This document shows, in pieces, positions 19,314 through 28,551 of a stretch of 64,000 nucleotides of DNA. The stretch is from contig NZ_CP088022.1 in assembly GCF_013373795.3 (NCBI RefSeq), positions 5,084,001 through 5,148,000 on the forward strand, written 5' to 3'. The notes beneath the pieces were generated by a model. It did not search any database, was not told the origin of the DNA, and saw nothing but the letters and a program-made list of their open reading frames with translations. The DNA is from Bradyrhizobium quebecense. GTDB lineage: Bacteria > Pseudomonadota > Alphaproteobacteria > Rhizobiales > Xanthobacteraceae. Numbering within the stretch: the first letter of the stretch is position 1; every line of letters begins with the position of its first letter. The translations under genes were made by a program, and so were the position numbers.

Positions 19314-20966
19314 CTATTCGACGTCGATCTGCTGCACCTTCTCGCGCAGTTCGTCGACCAGCACCCGCTTGTTCTCGGTATAGTCGATCGGCACCACCAC
19401 GAGATGCACGCCGCCGCCGGAGAAGGCCCGCTCGAGGGTCGGGACGATCGCCTCCGTACTCTCGATCCGCGAACCCTTGGCGCCATAGCTTTCCGCATAT
19501 TTGACGAAATCCGGATTGCCGAAGGTCAGGCCGAAATCCGGGAAGTTGTCGACCGCCTGCTTCCAGCGGATCATGCCGTAGGCAGAATCCTCCAGGATCA
19601 GGATCACCAGGTTGAGCTTGAGTCGGACCGCGGTCTCCATCTCCTGCGAGTTCATCATGAAGCCGCCGTCGCCGCAGACCGCGAGCACGCGGTTCTTCGG
19701 ATACAGCATCGCCGCCATCATCGCCGACGGCAGGCCGGCGCCCATGGTGGCGAGTGCGTTGTCCAGCAGCAGCGAGTTCGCGAGCAGCGTGCGGTAGTTG
19801 CGCGCGAACCAGATCTTGTACATGCCGTTGTCGAGCGCGACGATGCCGTCCTCGGGAATGACCTGCCGCACATCGTGCACGATGCGCTGCGGCGTCGGCG
19901 GCCAACGGCCTTCGGTGGCGCGATCGGTGATCCTCGCCAGGATTCCCTCGCGCAGGCTGAGCAGCGCGCTGGCAGACGGCAGCTTTCCCGCGACCCGGTC
20001 GGCCAGCAATTCGAGGCTCGGCCCGACGTCGCCGATCACCTCGCATTGCGGGAAGTAGACCTGCTCGACATTCGCTGCCGTGTAGCTGACATGGATCACC
20101 TGCGGCCCCTTCGGCCCCATGATGAACGGCGGCTTCTCGATCGTGTCGTGACCGATCGCGATGATCAGGTCGGCGCGGTCGATCGCCTCATGCACATAGT
20201 CGCGCTCGCTCAGCGCGGCCGTCCCCATATATTGATTGGTGCCGCCGGATACCGTGCCCTTGCCCATCTGGGTGGTGAAGAACGGAATCTTGGTGCGCCG
20301 CACGAAGTCGCCGATCCCCGCGGTACTACGCGGCCGTGATGCCGCCGCGCCGAGCATGATCAGCGGACGCTGCGCCTTCAAAATCATGTCGGCGGCGCGG
20401 TCGAGGGCGGCCGCATGCGCGATCGGAATTTCGATCGGATGAGGCGGCACGATCTCGACCGGCGCGATCTCCTCGCGTGCGATATCCTCCGGCAGTTCGA
20501 GCAGCACCGGCCCCGGCCGCTCCTGCGTCGCGATCCGGAAGGCATCACGGACCAGCGTCGGAATGGTCGCGCCGCTGACGATCTGCAGCGACAACTTGGT
20601 CAGCGGACGGAAGGTGTTGACGATGTCGACGATCTGGAACTTGGCCTGCCGGCTGCTCAAGATGCCCTTTTGTCCCGTCAGCATCACCATCGGCATCGCG
20701 CCGAGCAGCGCATAGGCCGCGCCGGTGGTCAGGTTGAGCGCCCCCGGACCGAGCGTCGTCATGCAGACGCCGGGCTTTCCGGTCAAGCGGCCATAGGTCG
20801 CCGCCATGAACGCCGCCGCCTGCTCGTGGCGGGTCACGATCAGCTTGATCGAGGATTTGCGCAGGCTCTCGACGACGTCGAGATTCTCCTCGCCGGGAAC
20901 GCCGAACACCCGTTCCACGCCCTCATTCTCGAGGGCCGCGACCAGCAAATCGGAACCTTTGACCAT
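19314..20966 (-). CDS. Acetolactate synthase-like thiamine diphosphate enzyme
   Basis: A 550-residue TPP enzyme with the three standard domains. The catalytic Glu is at about 48 (TRHEQAAAFMAATYGRLTGKPGVC), the central FAD/Rossmann-like domain is at ~190-330, and the TPP motif is GDGGFMMNSQEMETAVRLKLN. It resembles single-subunit catabolic acetolactate synthases more than IlvB: it is shorter, with no N-terminal extension and no IlvN gene nearby. Likely reaction: two pyruvate to acetolactate plus CO2. Related oxo-acid lyases cannot be excluded. No neighbouring acetolactate decarboxylase is visible. Confidence 0.85.
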   Translation of the reverse strand: MVKGSDLLVAALENEGVERVFGVPGEENLDVVESLRKSSIKLIVTRHEQAAAFMAATYGRLTGKPGVCMTTLGPGALNLTTGAAYALLGAMPMVMLTGQKGILSSRQAKFQIVDIVNTFRPLTKLSLQIVSGATIPTLVRDAFRIATQERPGPVLLELPEDIAREEIAPVEIVPPHPIEIPIAHAAALDRAADMILKAQRPLIMLGAAASRPRSTAGIGDFVRRTKIPFFTTQMGKGTVSGGTNQYMGTAALSERDYVHEAIDRADLIIAIGHDTIEKPPFIMGPKGPQVIHVSYTAANVEQVYFPQCEVIGDVGPSLELLADRVAGKLPSASALLSLREGILARITDRATEGRWPPTPQRIVHDVRQVIPEDGIVALDNGMYKIWFARNYRTLLANSLLLDNALATMGAGLPSAMMAAMLYPKNRVLAVCGDGGFMMNSQEMETAVRLKLNLVILILEDSAYGMIRWKQAVDNFPDFGLTFGNPDFVKYAESYGAKGSRIESTEAIVPTLERAFSGGGVHLVVVPIDYTENKRVLVDELREKVQQIDVE

Positions 20967-21044
20967 GTCAGCCTCGCATCGTTGATTGCATGCCGCGCAC
21001 GGAGCATAGCCGCATCGCGCGCCGCCGGAAACTCTCTTGCGATC

Positions 21045-23711
21045 TCACGGCTTGTGCGCCCTGATCCAGGCGTCGGCGGCGGGGAGCACACGCGCGGCGA
21101 GATCGGCCGAGATCGCGATCGCCTGCAAGGAGCGCGCCACCATCACCCGCCCGCCGCTGGTGGACTGTGACGGGGCGAACGCGGCCAGCTCTGCCGCGTG
21201 GGCTTGATCGGTAAAATTGGTCATGAAGTTCGGCACGAACTGGTCGCGGAAGCTCGGCCCCTGCTTGACCAGCAAGGTATCGAAATTCGCCTGGACGAAG
21301 TCCCAGGCAAGCTGCGGCTGTTCGCCTGCGGATGCAACCGCGTTGATCATCCCGGTGACGATCGTGTCGGGCAATTCGTTGGTCAGCGTCAACGCCAGCG
21401 TTGCGCGCGCCAGCTCCGTATCGCGGGCGCTGGCCGCGGCGAAATAATAGCGCAGCCGCTCATTGGTCGCCGTGCTGTTGCGAGCGAGCGCCAGCAGTCT
21501 GTCATAGGTTGCCCGATCGGCTGTGATGCCGGCAACATGGGTGACCGCATCACGCAGCGTGGTCGGCAGTGAGTTGGGATCATCGCGGAACGCCGCAAAG
21601 CGCCGCTTCGCCTCGGCGACGATTGCCGCGTCGCCGAGGTCGCCAAGCGCCGAGATCAGGCTCGCGCGCAGCAGCGCGGTGTCACCGTCGCCCGAGCCGC
21701 CGCCGTCCCATCCGATCCGATCGAACACCGGGCGCAGCCTGGCGCGGGCATAGGCCTGGATCACCGGCCGCTCGCTGCGGTCGCGCGACAGCCGGTTGAG
21801 CGCAGCAAATGTCGAGATCACCTGATCCCACACCGCGCGATGGTCGCCGGCATCGAGCGCGTCGAGCAGCGCAAGATAGGATGGCGCTTCAGTACGCCCG
21901 GCCTGCACCAACGCCCAGCTGTCGGTGACGATATTGAGCCGGTCAACGACCTGCATGTGCGGGAAGGCGTTCAGCAGTGCGGCACGGTTCTTCGGGCCGT
22001 ACTCGACCCTGAAGTAACCGACGTCGCCGAGATTGACCTTGATCGCATCGCCGCAGGCGCCGGCGGGGATATCGGCATTATCCTTCAGCAAGATCTCGTC
22101 AAACGGCTTGCCTTGCGCCGGCCCGACCGCAACCGGGATCTGCCAGCTGTGGGCCGGCAGCGGCGGATCGTTGGCCGGCGCGATCACGAAACGGTCCTGC
22201 CGCAACGTCAGGCGTTGCGCGGCACCATCGCAGGCCGTCTCGGCCACCACCAGCGGCACGCCATCCTGCTCGGTGAATGAGGCGGCGATGCCGGTGATCG
22301 GCTTGCCGCCGGACGTCTCGAGCGCCTGCCAGAGATCGGCGGTGGTGGAATTGCTGTAGGCATGCGCGGCCATGTACTTGCGGATACCATCGCGGAACGC
22401 CTGCTCACCGAGATAGGTCTCGAGCATGCGGATCAGCGCCTGGCCCTTGTTGTAGGTGATGGCATCGAACGCCGTGACCGCTTCGCTGTGATCGGCGATC
22501 GGCTGCTGCACCGGATGCGAGGTGCGGCGCGCATCGAGCGCCATGGCAAACTGCTTCGCACTGTTGCCGTTCAGCCAGCTCCGCCATTGCGGATAGAACT
22601 GCTCCGAGGCCTTGGTCGCCATCCAGCTGGCAAAGCCCTCGTTGAGCCAGAGATTGTCCCACCACGCCATGGTGACGAGATCGCCGAACCACATATGCGC
22701 CATCTCGTGCGCGATGATGGCGAAGATGCCGCGCTTGGCGGTCTCCGCATTGGTTGCGGGATCGAACAGCAGCCGGCTCTCGAAGAAGGTGATGCCGCCC
22801 CAGTTCTCCATCGCGCCGCCGAACCCGCCGGGAACGGCGATCAAATCGAGCTTCGGCAGCGGATATTTCACGCCGAAATAGTCGTTGTAATAGCCGAGCA
22901 GCTTCACTGCGCTGTCGAGCGCGAACCGGCCCTGCCCGCTCTTGCCCTCCGTCGTCACCACGCCGATGGTGACGCCGCCGGCATCCGCCGTGACTCGCTC
23001 GAGCTCGCCGACCGTGAGCACGAACAGATAGCTCGACATCTTCGGTGTCGGCGCGAACGTGACCTTCTTGAGATCGCCGGCGACCGGCGCCTCGCTCGCG
23101 ATGGGCATGTTGCCGACCGCGAGCAGATTGCGCGGGATCACGACGGTCAGCGCGAAGCTCGCCTTGAACGACGGCTCGTCCCAGCACGGAAAGATCCGCC
23201 TTGCATCGGCCGGCTCAAGCTTGCTGGAGATCAGCCGCTTGATCCCGGTCGGGGTGGGATAATCGACCGCAAACAGCCCGGTGCCGAATTTGTTGATCTG
23301 CGCCGTGAAGGCGATGCGGAGCTTGTGCCGGCCCACCGCAAGCGGCCTGGCGAAGGTCAGCGTCGCGGTCTGCGCGGTGGCGTCGGTCGTCACCTCCGCG
23401 CGTTGCGCACCATCATCGATCGCAGCCTCGGCGAACGTCGTGTTGATCGCGTTCAGCGTCAATTGCGCCGTAGACTGACGCACCTCGATGTCGACGGTCT
23501 CCACGCCCGGCAGCGCCAGGCTCGTGATATCAGGCGTCAGCTCGATCGCGTAGCTCAACGGGACAACCGTCTTCGGCAGCTTTCCGGGTGTGCTGTCGAA
23601 CGAAAATGTCTGCTCTGCCTGCGCGCCTGCGGCCGTCGCCAGCAGCAAGCCGATTGCCGCGGCAAGACGGCGCAGCAGCGCGGTTCGGACATGGGTCGCA
23701 GGCTTGTTCAT
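21045..23711 (-). CDS. M1 family metallo-aminopeptidase, exported
   Basis: An 888-residue zinc aminopeptidase with a signal peptide (RRLAAAIGLLLATAAGAQA). The exopeptidase motif GGAMENWG lies at 298-305, HExxH at 335-339 (AHEMAHMWFGD) and the third zinc ligand Glu358 in LNEGFAS. The C-terminal ERAP1-like helical domain fills the rest. I chose ATG 23711 over 23795 because it opens directly on the signal peptide and has GGTGAG eight bases upstream. It probably trims peptides in the periplasm. It is divergent from the glycosidase gene, with 247 bp between them. Confidence 0.93.
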   Translation of the reverse strand: MNKPATHVRTALLRRLAAAIGLLLATAAGAQAEQTFSFDSTPGKLPKTVVPLSYAIELTPDITSLALPGVETVDIEVRQSTAQLTLNAINTTFAEAAIDDGAQRAEVTTDATAQTATLTFARPLAVGRHKLRIAFTAQINKFGTGLFAVDYPTPTGIKRLISSKLEPADARRIFPCWDEPSFKASFALTVVIPRNLLAVGNMPIASEAPVAGDLKKVTFAPTPKMSSYLFVLTVGELERVTADAGGVTIGVVTTEGKSGQGRFALDSAVKLLGYYNDYFGVKYPLPKLDLIAVPGGFGGAMENWGGITFFESRLLFDPATNAETAKRGIFAIIAHEMAHMWFGDLVTMAWWDNLWLNEGFASWMATKASEQFYPQWRSWLNGNSAKQFAMALDARRTSHPVQQPIADHSEAVTAFDAITYNKGQALIRMLETYLGEQAFRDGIRKYMAAHAYSNSTTADLWQALETSGGKPITGIAASFTEQDGVPLVVAETACDGAAQRLTLRQDRFVIAPANDPPLPAHSWQIPVAVGPAQGKPFDEILLKDNADIPAGACGDAIKVNLGDVGYFRVEYGPKNRAALLNAFPHMQVVDRLNIVTDSWALVQAGRTEAPSYLALLDALDAGDHRAVWDQVISTFAALNRLSRDRSERPVIQAYARARLRPVFDRIGWDGGGSGDGDTALLRASLISALGDLGDAAIVAEAKRRFAAFRDDPNSLPTTLRDAVTHVAGITADRATYDRLLALARNSTATNERLRYYFAAASARDTELARATLALTLTNELPDTIVTGMINAVASAGEQPQLAWDFVQANFDTLLVKQGPSFRDQFVPNFMTNFTDQAHAAELAAFAPSQSTSGGRVMVARSLQAIAISADLAARVLPAADAWIRAHKP

Positions 23712-23958
23712 CGCGCAGCTCACCGGGATCTCGGGATTTTTGGATGTCATTGCGGAAGGACGTAGCAGGCAATCTAGTAGAGAACATGTCGCCATAAAAC
23801 TGACAACTCCGCGACATCTGACATCGCAACGGTTCGCACCGATTGGTGCGCCGCTCGCTACCGCGCCTCGACCTCTTCCCCTTGTTGCTCAACGGCAGGG
23901 TGGAAGGTTAACCTACGGCTGGCATTCCAGCCGCAGCGTCCGGCCACGGGAGACAATA

Positions 23959-25413
23959 ATGTTCGGTAAGTTCTCGCGCCGGCAGTTTGCGGGCCTTGCA
24001 GGCCTCTCGGCGCTCGGCCTGTCGGCCCCGGGTCAGGCCGCAAGCCACGCTCCGCGGCCTGACGGCGCGAACTTTCCGGCCGGCTTCGTCTGGGGCACCG
24101 CGACCTCGTCCTACCAGGTCGAAGGCGCGGTCAATGAGGATGGCCGCGGCCCGTCGATCTGGGACACATTCACCCACACATCGGGCAAGATCGAGGACGG
24201 TTCTACCGGCGACCGCGCCAACGACCACTATCACCGCTACAAGGACGATATCCGCCTCATCAAGGAGCTCGGCGCCAAAGCCTATCGCTTTTCGATCGCC
24301 TGGCCGCGGGTGTTTCCCGATGGCACCGGCACGCCGAATCCGAAGGGCCTCGACTTCTACAACCGCCTGGTCGACGAGCTGCTCGCGAACGGCATCGAGC
24401 CTTACGCCACGCTCTATCACTGGGACCTGCCGCAGGCATTGCAGGACCGCGTCGGCGGCTGGCGCTCACGGGACACGTCGAAGGCGTTCGGCGACTACGC
24501 CGGCTATGTGGCGCAGCGGTTGACCGACCGGGTGAAGAACATCTTCACCCTCAACGAGGTCGGGCGTTTCCTCCCCTTCGGCTATGCGCTCGGCGTCGAC
24601 GCGCCGGGCCTGACGCTACCGCCGGCCGAGGTGAACCAGGCGCGCCACCATGTCGCGCTGGCGCACGGGCTCGCGGTGCAGGCGATCCGCGCCAAGGGCC
24701 GCCCCGGCACGCGGGTCGGCCCCGCCGAAAACATCACCGCCTGCGTGCCCGCGGTCAACACGCCGGAGAACATCCGCGCCACCGAGATCGCGACGCGCGA
24801 GCTCAATGCGGGCTTCCTCGGCGTCGTGCTCGAAGGCAAGTACACCGAGGGCTTCCTGCAATATGCCGGCGCCGACGCGCCCAAATTCACCGCCGAGGAA
24901 CTGAAGATCATCGCACAGCCCAACGATTTCGTCGGGCTCAACATCTACGCGCCGCACTGCTATGTCCTCGCCACCGACCAAGCCCCCGGCTGGAAGCCGC
25001 TGCCGATGCCGGGCTCGTTCCCGCACATGAGTTCGGATTGGCTGCGCATCGCGCCGGAGACGATCTACTGGGCGCCGCGGATTGCCGCCAAGCTCTGGAA
25101 CATCAAGAGCATCTATATCAGCGAGAACGGCACCTCCGGCGAGGACAAGGTGCAGCCGGACGGGCAAATCTACGACCTCGACCGCATCATGTTCCTGCGC
25201 AACTACCTCGCCCAATTGCAGCGCGCGACCGCCGACGGTGTTCCGGTCCACGGCTATTTCCTGTGGAGCCTGATGGACAATTTCGAATGGATCTTCGGCT
25301 ACGCAAAGCGCTTCGGCCTGTACCGGGTGGATTTCGAGACCCAGGCGCGGGTGCCGAAACTGAGCGCGGCGTTCTATCGCGACGTGATCGCGCGCAACGC
25401 CATCGGGGTTTGA
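23959..25413 (+). CDS. Glycoside hydrolase family 1 beta-glucosidase, Tat-exported
   Basis: A 484-residue GH1 enzyme preceded by a twin-arginine signal (FSRRQFAGLAGLSALGLS). The acid/base Glu is residue 200 in FTLNEVGRF; most GH1 enzymes have Asn-Glu-Pro here, so Val is unusual. The nucleophile is Glu389 in IYISENGTSG. The start of the barrel (FPAGFVWGTATSSYQVEGA) and WDLPQAL, WSLMDNFEW substrate motifs are intact, so activity on beta-glucosides is expected. ATG at 23959 follows GGGAGA. Tat export of GH1 is uncommon because the family is mostly cytoplasmic. The gene ends 1 bp from the convergent reductase. Confidence 0.92.
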   Translation: MFGKFSRRQFAGLAGLSALGLSAPGQAASHAPRPDGANFPAGFVWGTATSSYQVEGAVNEDGRGPSIWDTFTHTSGKIEDGSTGDRANDHYHRYKDDIRLIKELGAKAYRFSIAWPRVFPDGTGTPNPKGLDFYNRLVDELLANGIEPYATLYHWDLPQALQDRVGGWRSRDTSKAFGDYAGYVAQRLTDRVKNIFTLNEVGRFLPFGYALGVDAPGLTLPPAEVNQARHHVALAHGLAVQAIRAKGRPGTRVGPAENITACVPAVNTPENIRATEIATRELNAGFLGVVLEGKYTEGFLQYAGADAPKFTAEELKIIAQPNDFVGLNIYAPHCYVLATDQAPGWKPLPMPGSFPHMSSDWLRIAPETIYWAPRIAAKLWNIKSIYISENGTSGEDKVQPDGQIYDLDRIMFLRNYLAQLQRATADGVPVHGYFLWSLMDNFEWIFGYAKRFGLYRVDFETQARVPKLSAAFYRDVIARNAIGV

Positions 25414-25414
25414 T

Positions 25415-26482
25415 CTATCCGGCCTGCGGCCGTGCGCCCGACCACGCGCGCCGGAGCAGATCGCTGATGCCGCGCTCCTCGATCGGCCGCGGATTCCAGT
25501 AAGGATTCCTGGTGGCGAGTGCGGCCGCCCTCGCGATGCCGTCTTCGGGCATGCCGATCTCGGCGAGCGAGCGCGGCGCGCCGAGCCTTGCCGACAGATC
25601 GAACAGGCCGTCGGCCGCATCAGCGACCCCGAGCGCCCGCGCGGCGCGGCCGATCGCATCGCGCGCAGCCGGCGTGTTGTAGGCGATGGTATGCGGCAGC
25701 AGCACCGCATGGGTTTCAGCATGCGGCAGGTCGAACAGCGCGCCGACGGTGTGGCAGAGCTTGTGGTGCAGCGCCATGCCGACGGTGCCGAGACAGACCG
25801 CGCACAGCCATGCGCCGTAGAGGGCATCCGAACGCGCGTCGAGATCGCGCGGCCGCGCGATCACGTCCGGCAGCGATGAGGCGAGTTTCGCAATCGCCTC
25901 TTCCGCCATCAGCGAGGTGATCGGATTGCCGTCCCGCGCATACAGCGCCTCGGCCGCATGCGCGATCGCGTTGAGGCCTGATATCGCCGAGAATTTTGCG
26001 GGCATCGAGATCGTCAGGTTGACGTCGTAGATCACGGCCTCGGGCAGGATCTTGGGCGAGGACTGCGTGGTCTTGACACCGTCCACGGTCTCGCCGAGCA
26101 CGGGCGTCATCTCGGAGCCGGCATAGCTGGTCGGCACGATCAGTTGCGGCAGGTCGGTACGCAGCGCGATCGCCTTGCTGAGACCGGTCGCGGCACCCGC
26201 GCCGATCGCAACCACGCCATCGGGCTTCAACTCGCCGACCATCTGCATCGCACGTTCGGTCACTGCGACCGGCGTGTGCACGACAGCGCCGTCGAACGCG
26301 CCAGCCATGCGGCCGCCGGTCAAGCCCGAGAGATCGCCGAGCTCGGCCTGCTGCCGCCGGCTCGCCAGCACCAGCGTACGCCTGACGCCGAGTCGATCGA
26401 GCTCGTCCGCCAGCTGCGCGACGGTGCCGACCCCGAACACGACCCGCATCGGGCTGATCTGGTAGGTGAAGTTCTGCGCCAT
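25415..26482 (-). CDS. Maleylacetate reductase (iron-type alcohol dehydrogenase family)
   Basis: A 355-residue protein of the Fe-ADH/glycerol dehydrogenase superfamily. MRVVFGVGTVAQLADEL opens the Rossmann-like domain, followed by GVVAIGAGAATGLSKAIAL, LIVPTSYAGSEMTPVLGET, and the metal-region string LCHTVGALFDLPHAETHAVLLPH. These closely match maleylacetate reductases that convert maleylacetate to 3-oxoadipate with NAD(P)H in hydroxyquinol or chlorocatechol pathways. No ring-cleaving dioxygenase is nearby. The regulator gene upstream (21 bp gap, same strand) probably controls it. Confidence 0.88.
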   Translation of the reverse strand: MAQNFTYQISPMRVVFGVGTVAQLADELDRLGVRRTLVLASRRQQAELGDLSGLTGGRMAGAFDGAVVHTPVAVTERAMQMVGELKPDGVVAIGAGAATGLSKAIALRTDLPQLIVPTSYAGSEMTPVLGETVDGVKTTQSSPKILPEAVIYDVNLTISMPAKFSAISGLNAIAHAAEALYARDGNPITSLMAEEAIAKLASSLPDVIARPRDLDARSDALYGAWLCAVCLGTVGMALHHKLCHTVGALFDLPHAETHAVLLPHTIAYNTPAARDAIGRAARALGVADAADGLFDLSARLGAPRSLAEIGMPEDGIARAAALATRNPYWNPRPIEERGISDLLRRAWSGARPQAG

Positions 26483-26503
26483 GGCGATTTCCAGAACGGT
26501 TGG

Positions 26504-27484
26504 TCAGCCGCGGCGCCAGTCGCGCGGCGTGCAGCCGAAGCGATGCCTGAAGCGCCGGGTGAAATGCGACAGGTCGGAGAAGCCCCAGTCGAACGCGATG
26601 TCGCCGATCGCGCGCCCGGCGGTCGCGGGATCCTTCAGGTCGCGCGCCGCACCGTCGAGGCGGCGGTCCATCACGTAGCTCGCGAATGTCGTCCCGGCGC
26701 GCTCGAACAGTTTGTGGACATAGCGCTCGCTGATGCCGATCGCGGCGGCGATGGCGGCAACAGCGAGCCCGGGCTCGCGCAGCCTGCGGTCGACGGCGCG
26801 GCGCAGTGCGAGCCAGGTTGCATCGGCAAGACCCGCGCTCTCGGCAACGCCCGCGCGACCGGACCGCGACAGGCTGAGCGCGACCAGGTCGAGCAGCACG
26901 CCGAACAGCCGGGCATTGTCCGTATCGGACGCCCGGAGCGCCGAATTGTTCAGCACTTGTGCCGTCTCGGCGATGAGATGGCCGACGAACGGATCATCGG
27001 AGACCCGCGCCGGTGCGACCTCCGGGGCCGACGGCAGCCGTTCATCGAGCGCCTCGGCCGGCACCCAGAACGAGGCGACCTGCAGCGCGGGGCCGCGGTC
27101 GTGCAGCAGCGCGAAGCGCTGTCCGCTGTCGAAGATGCCAACCTGTCCCGGCGACAGGCTGATCTCGCGTCCCGCCTGATGGATGCGGCAGCGGCCGGCG
27201 AGCTTCAGATTGAGGTAGTAGCAGCGCCGGCTGGACGCGGCGATGTCGGCGGCCGAGCGTCGCACGACATGCTCGGGGAAGCTGACCCGGTTGACCGCAC
27301 CGTCGCCGAGCCCGACGGTCTCGACCCGCGCGATGAAGCCCGGCGTCGCCGGCGGCTCCGGCGTCAGGTTCATGAAGGCCTGGCAGATCGCCTCGCGATA
27401 ATAGGCGAACTGCTCGCCCGGCCGTGTGTCCGCGGTATTCCAGCTCAGCCTGCGCGAGCGATCCGCGGCGGCGATTTGCTGCAT
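26504..27484 (-). CDS. AraC-family transcriptional regulator
   Basis: A 326-residue regulator with a ~190-residue N-terminal sensor domain and a C-terminal double helix-turn-helix (LAVAAIAAAIGISERYVHKLFERAGTTFASYVMDRRL, then IGDIAFDWGFSDLSHFTRRFRHRFG). The N-domain is of the FeaR-like AraC_binding_2 type (ISLSPGQVGIFDSGQRF). ATG at 27484 is preferred because GGAG lies 7 bases upstream; a longer version begins at 27547. It lies upstream of the maleylacetate reductase on the same strand and divergent from the alpha/beta hydrolase, so both are likely targets. Confidence 0.9.
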   Translation of the reverse strand: MQQIAAADRSRRLSWNTADTRPGEQFAYYREAICQAFMNLTPEPPATPGFIARVETVGLGDGAVNRVSFPEHVVRRSAADIAASSRRCYYLNLKLAGRCRIHQAGREISLSPGQVGIFDSGQRFALLHDRGPALQVASFWVPAEALDERLPSAPEVAPARVSDDPFVGHLIAETAQVLNNSALRASDTDNARLFGVLLDLVALSLSRSGRAGVAESAGLADATWLALRRAVDRRLREPGLAVAAIAAAIGISERYVHKLFERAGTTFASYVMDRRLDGAARDLKDPATAGRAIGDIAFDWGFSDLSHFTRRFRHRFGCTPRDWRRG

Positions 27485-27637
27485 CAGTTCACTCCGAGTC
27501 CAGTCCGGTTCGGTTACAGCCAAGCGCGTTCCATAGCCTCGGGTCAATATCCATCAGGAACCGCATGACGTCAGCGCGTATCCCCGGCCGTCCGAACCGC
27601 GCAATCGAACTAACCAAACCACACAGGGAGGTACAAC

Positions 27638-28363
27638 ATGTCGACCTATGTTCTCGTCCATGGCGCCTGGCATACCGGCGCCGAGTTTGAGCCGGTTGCG
27701 GCTGCCATCCGCAAGGCCGGCCATGTCGTCCACACCCCGACCATCAAGGGCAACCGCCCTGGCGATCGCAAGGACTCCGGCCTTGCCGAGGCCATCCAGT
27801 CAATCGTGGACTATCTCGCCGAGCACAATCTGAATGACATCGTGCTGGTCGGCCACAGCTATGGCGGCATGGTCATCACGGGTGTTGCCGACGCCGCCGC
27901 CAATCGCATCCGCCGGCTGGTGTACTGGAATGCGTTCGTGCCGAACAATGGCGAAAGCCTCAACGACATGGTGCCGCCGCACTATGTCGGCCTGTTCGAT
28001 GCCATCTATGCCGAGCGCGGCGACGGCTCGGTGGTGTTGCCGTTCCCGATCTGGCGCGAGGCCTTCATTAACGACGCCGATCTCGATACGGCGCAGCGGG
28101 CCTATGACCAGCTCAACCCGCATCCGCTCAAGACCTTTCAGGACAAGATCGCGCTGCGCAGCAATCCGGCCGAGATGCCGATCGCAAAATCCTACGTCAA
28201 CTGCACCGAGGATACCGCGATGCCGCACGGCCTGCCCTGGCACCCGCGGCTGTCGGAGAAGCTCGGGCTGTTCCGCCTGGTCCAGGTGCCGGGCAGCCAT
28301 GAGCTGTGCTTCTCCAATCCCGAGCGCCTGGCGCAAGCCTTCCTCGACGCCGGCCGCGACTGA
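27638..28363 (+). CDS. Alpha/beta-fold hydrolase
   Basis: A 241-residue small alpha/beta hydrolase of the methylesterase/salicylate-hydrolase-like group. The N-terminal oxyanion HGAW (YVLVHGAWHTG) and nucleophile elbow GHSYGG (Ser74) are clear; the catalytic His is in VPGSHELCF near the C-terminus. No signal peptide. GGGAGG lies eight bases before ATG 27638. It is divergently arranged with the AraC regulator, with about 150 bp of shared promoter region, which suggests co-regulation with the maleylacetate reductase. Substrate unknown. Confidence 0.88.
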   Translation: MSTYVLVHGAWHTGAEFEPVAAAIRKAGHVVHTPTIKGNRPGDRKDSGLAEAIQSIVDYLAEHNLNDIVLVGHSYGGMVITGVADAAANRIRRLVYWNAFVPNNGESLNDMVPPHYVGLFDAIYAERGDGSVVLPFPIWREAFINDADLDTAQRAYDQLNPHPLKTFQDKIALRSNPAEMPIAKSYVNCTEDTAMPHGLPWHPRLSEKLGLFRLVQVPGSHELCFSNPERLAQAFLDAGRD

Positions 28364-28389
28364 ACCACATCGGCACGAGAGCGGCTGCA

Positions 28390-28507
28390 CCTCTCCCCAA
28401 CGGGGAGAGGTCGGTTTGCGTAGCAAATCGGGTGAGGGGCCGCAGCTCCAACGAGAGACCGCAACCCCTCACCCGGCGCTGCGCGCCGACCTCTCCCAAG
28501 GGAGAGG
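28390..28507. repeat. Hairpin-rich dispersed repeat (copy 2)
   Basis: The element opens with a hairpin CCTCTCCCC-AA-CGGGGAGAGG (28390-28410), followed by TCGG and a variable stem (CGGTTTGC / GCAAATCG), then GGTGAGGGG. It closes with CCCCTCACCC, a GGCGCTGCGCGCC stem and CCTCTCCC-AA-GGGAGAGG (28490-28507). The same order is found at 46851 and 53047. It fills the gap between the alpha/beta hydrolase and the convergent monooxygenase and may terminate both. Confidence 0.8.
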
Positions 28508-28551
28508 CAAACCTGCGATGCCGCATCAGCCCGACCCAATCTCATCACGCT

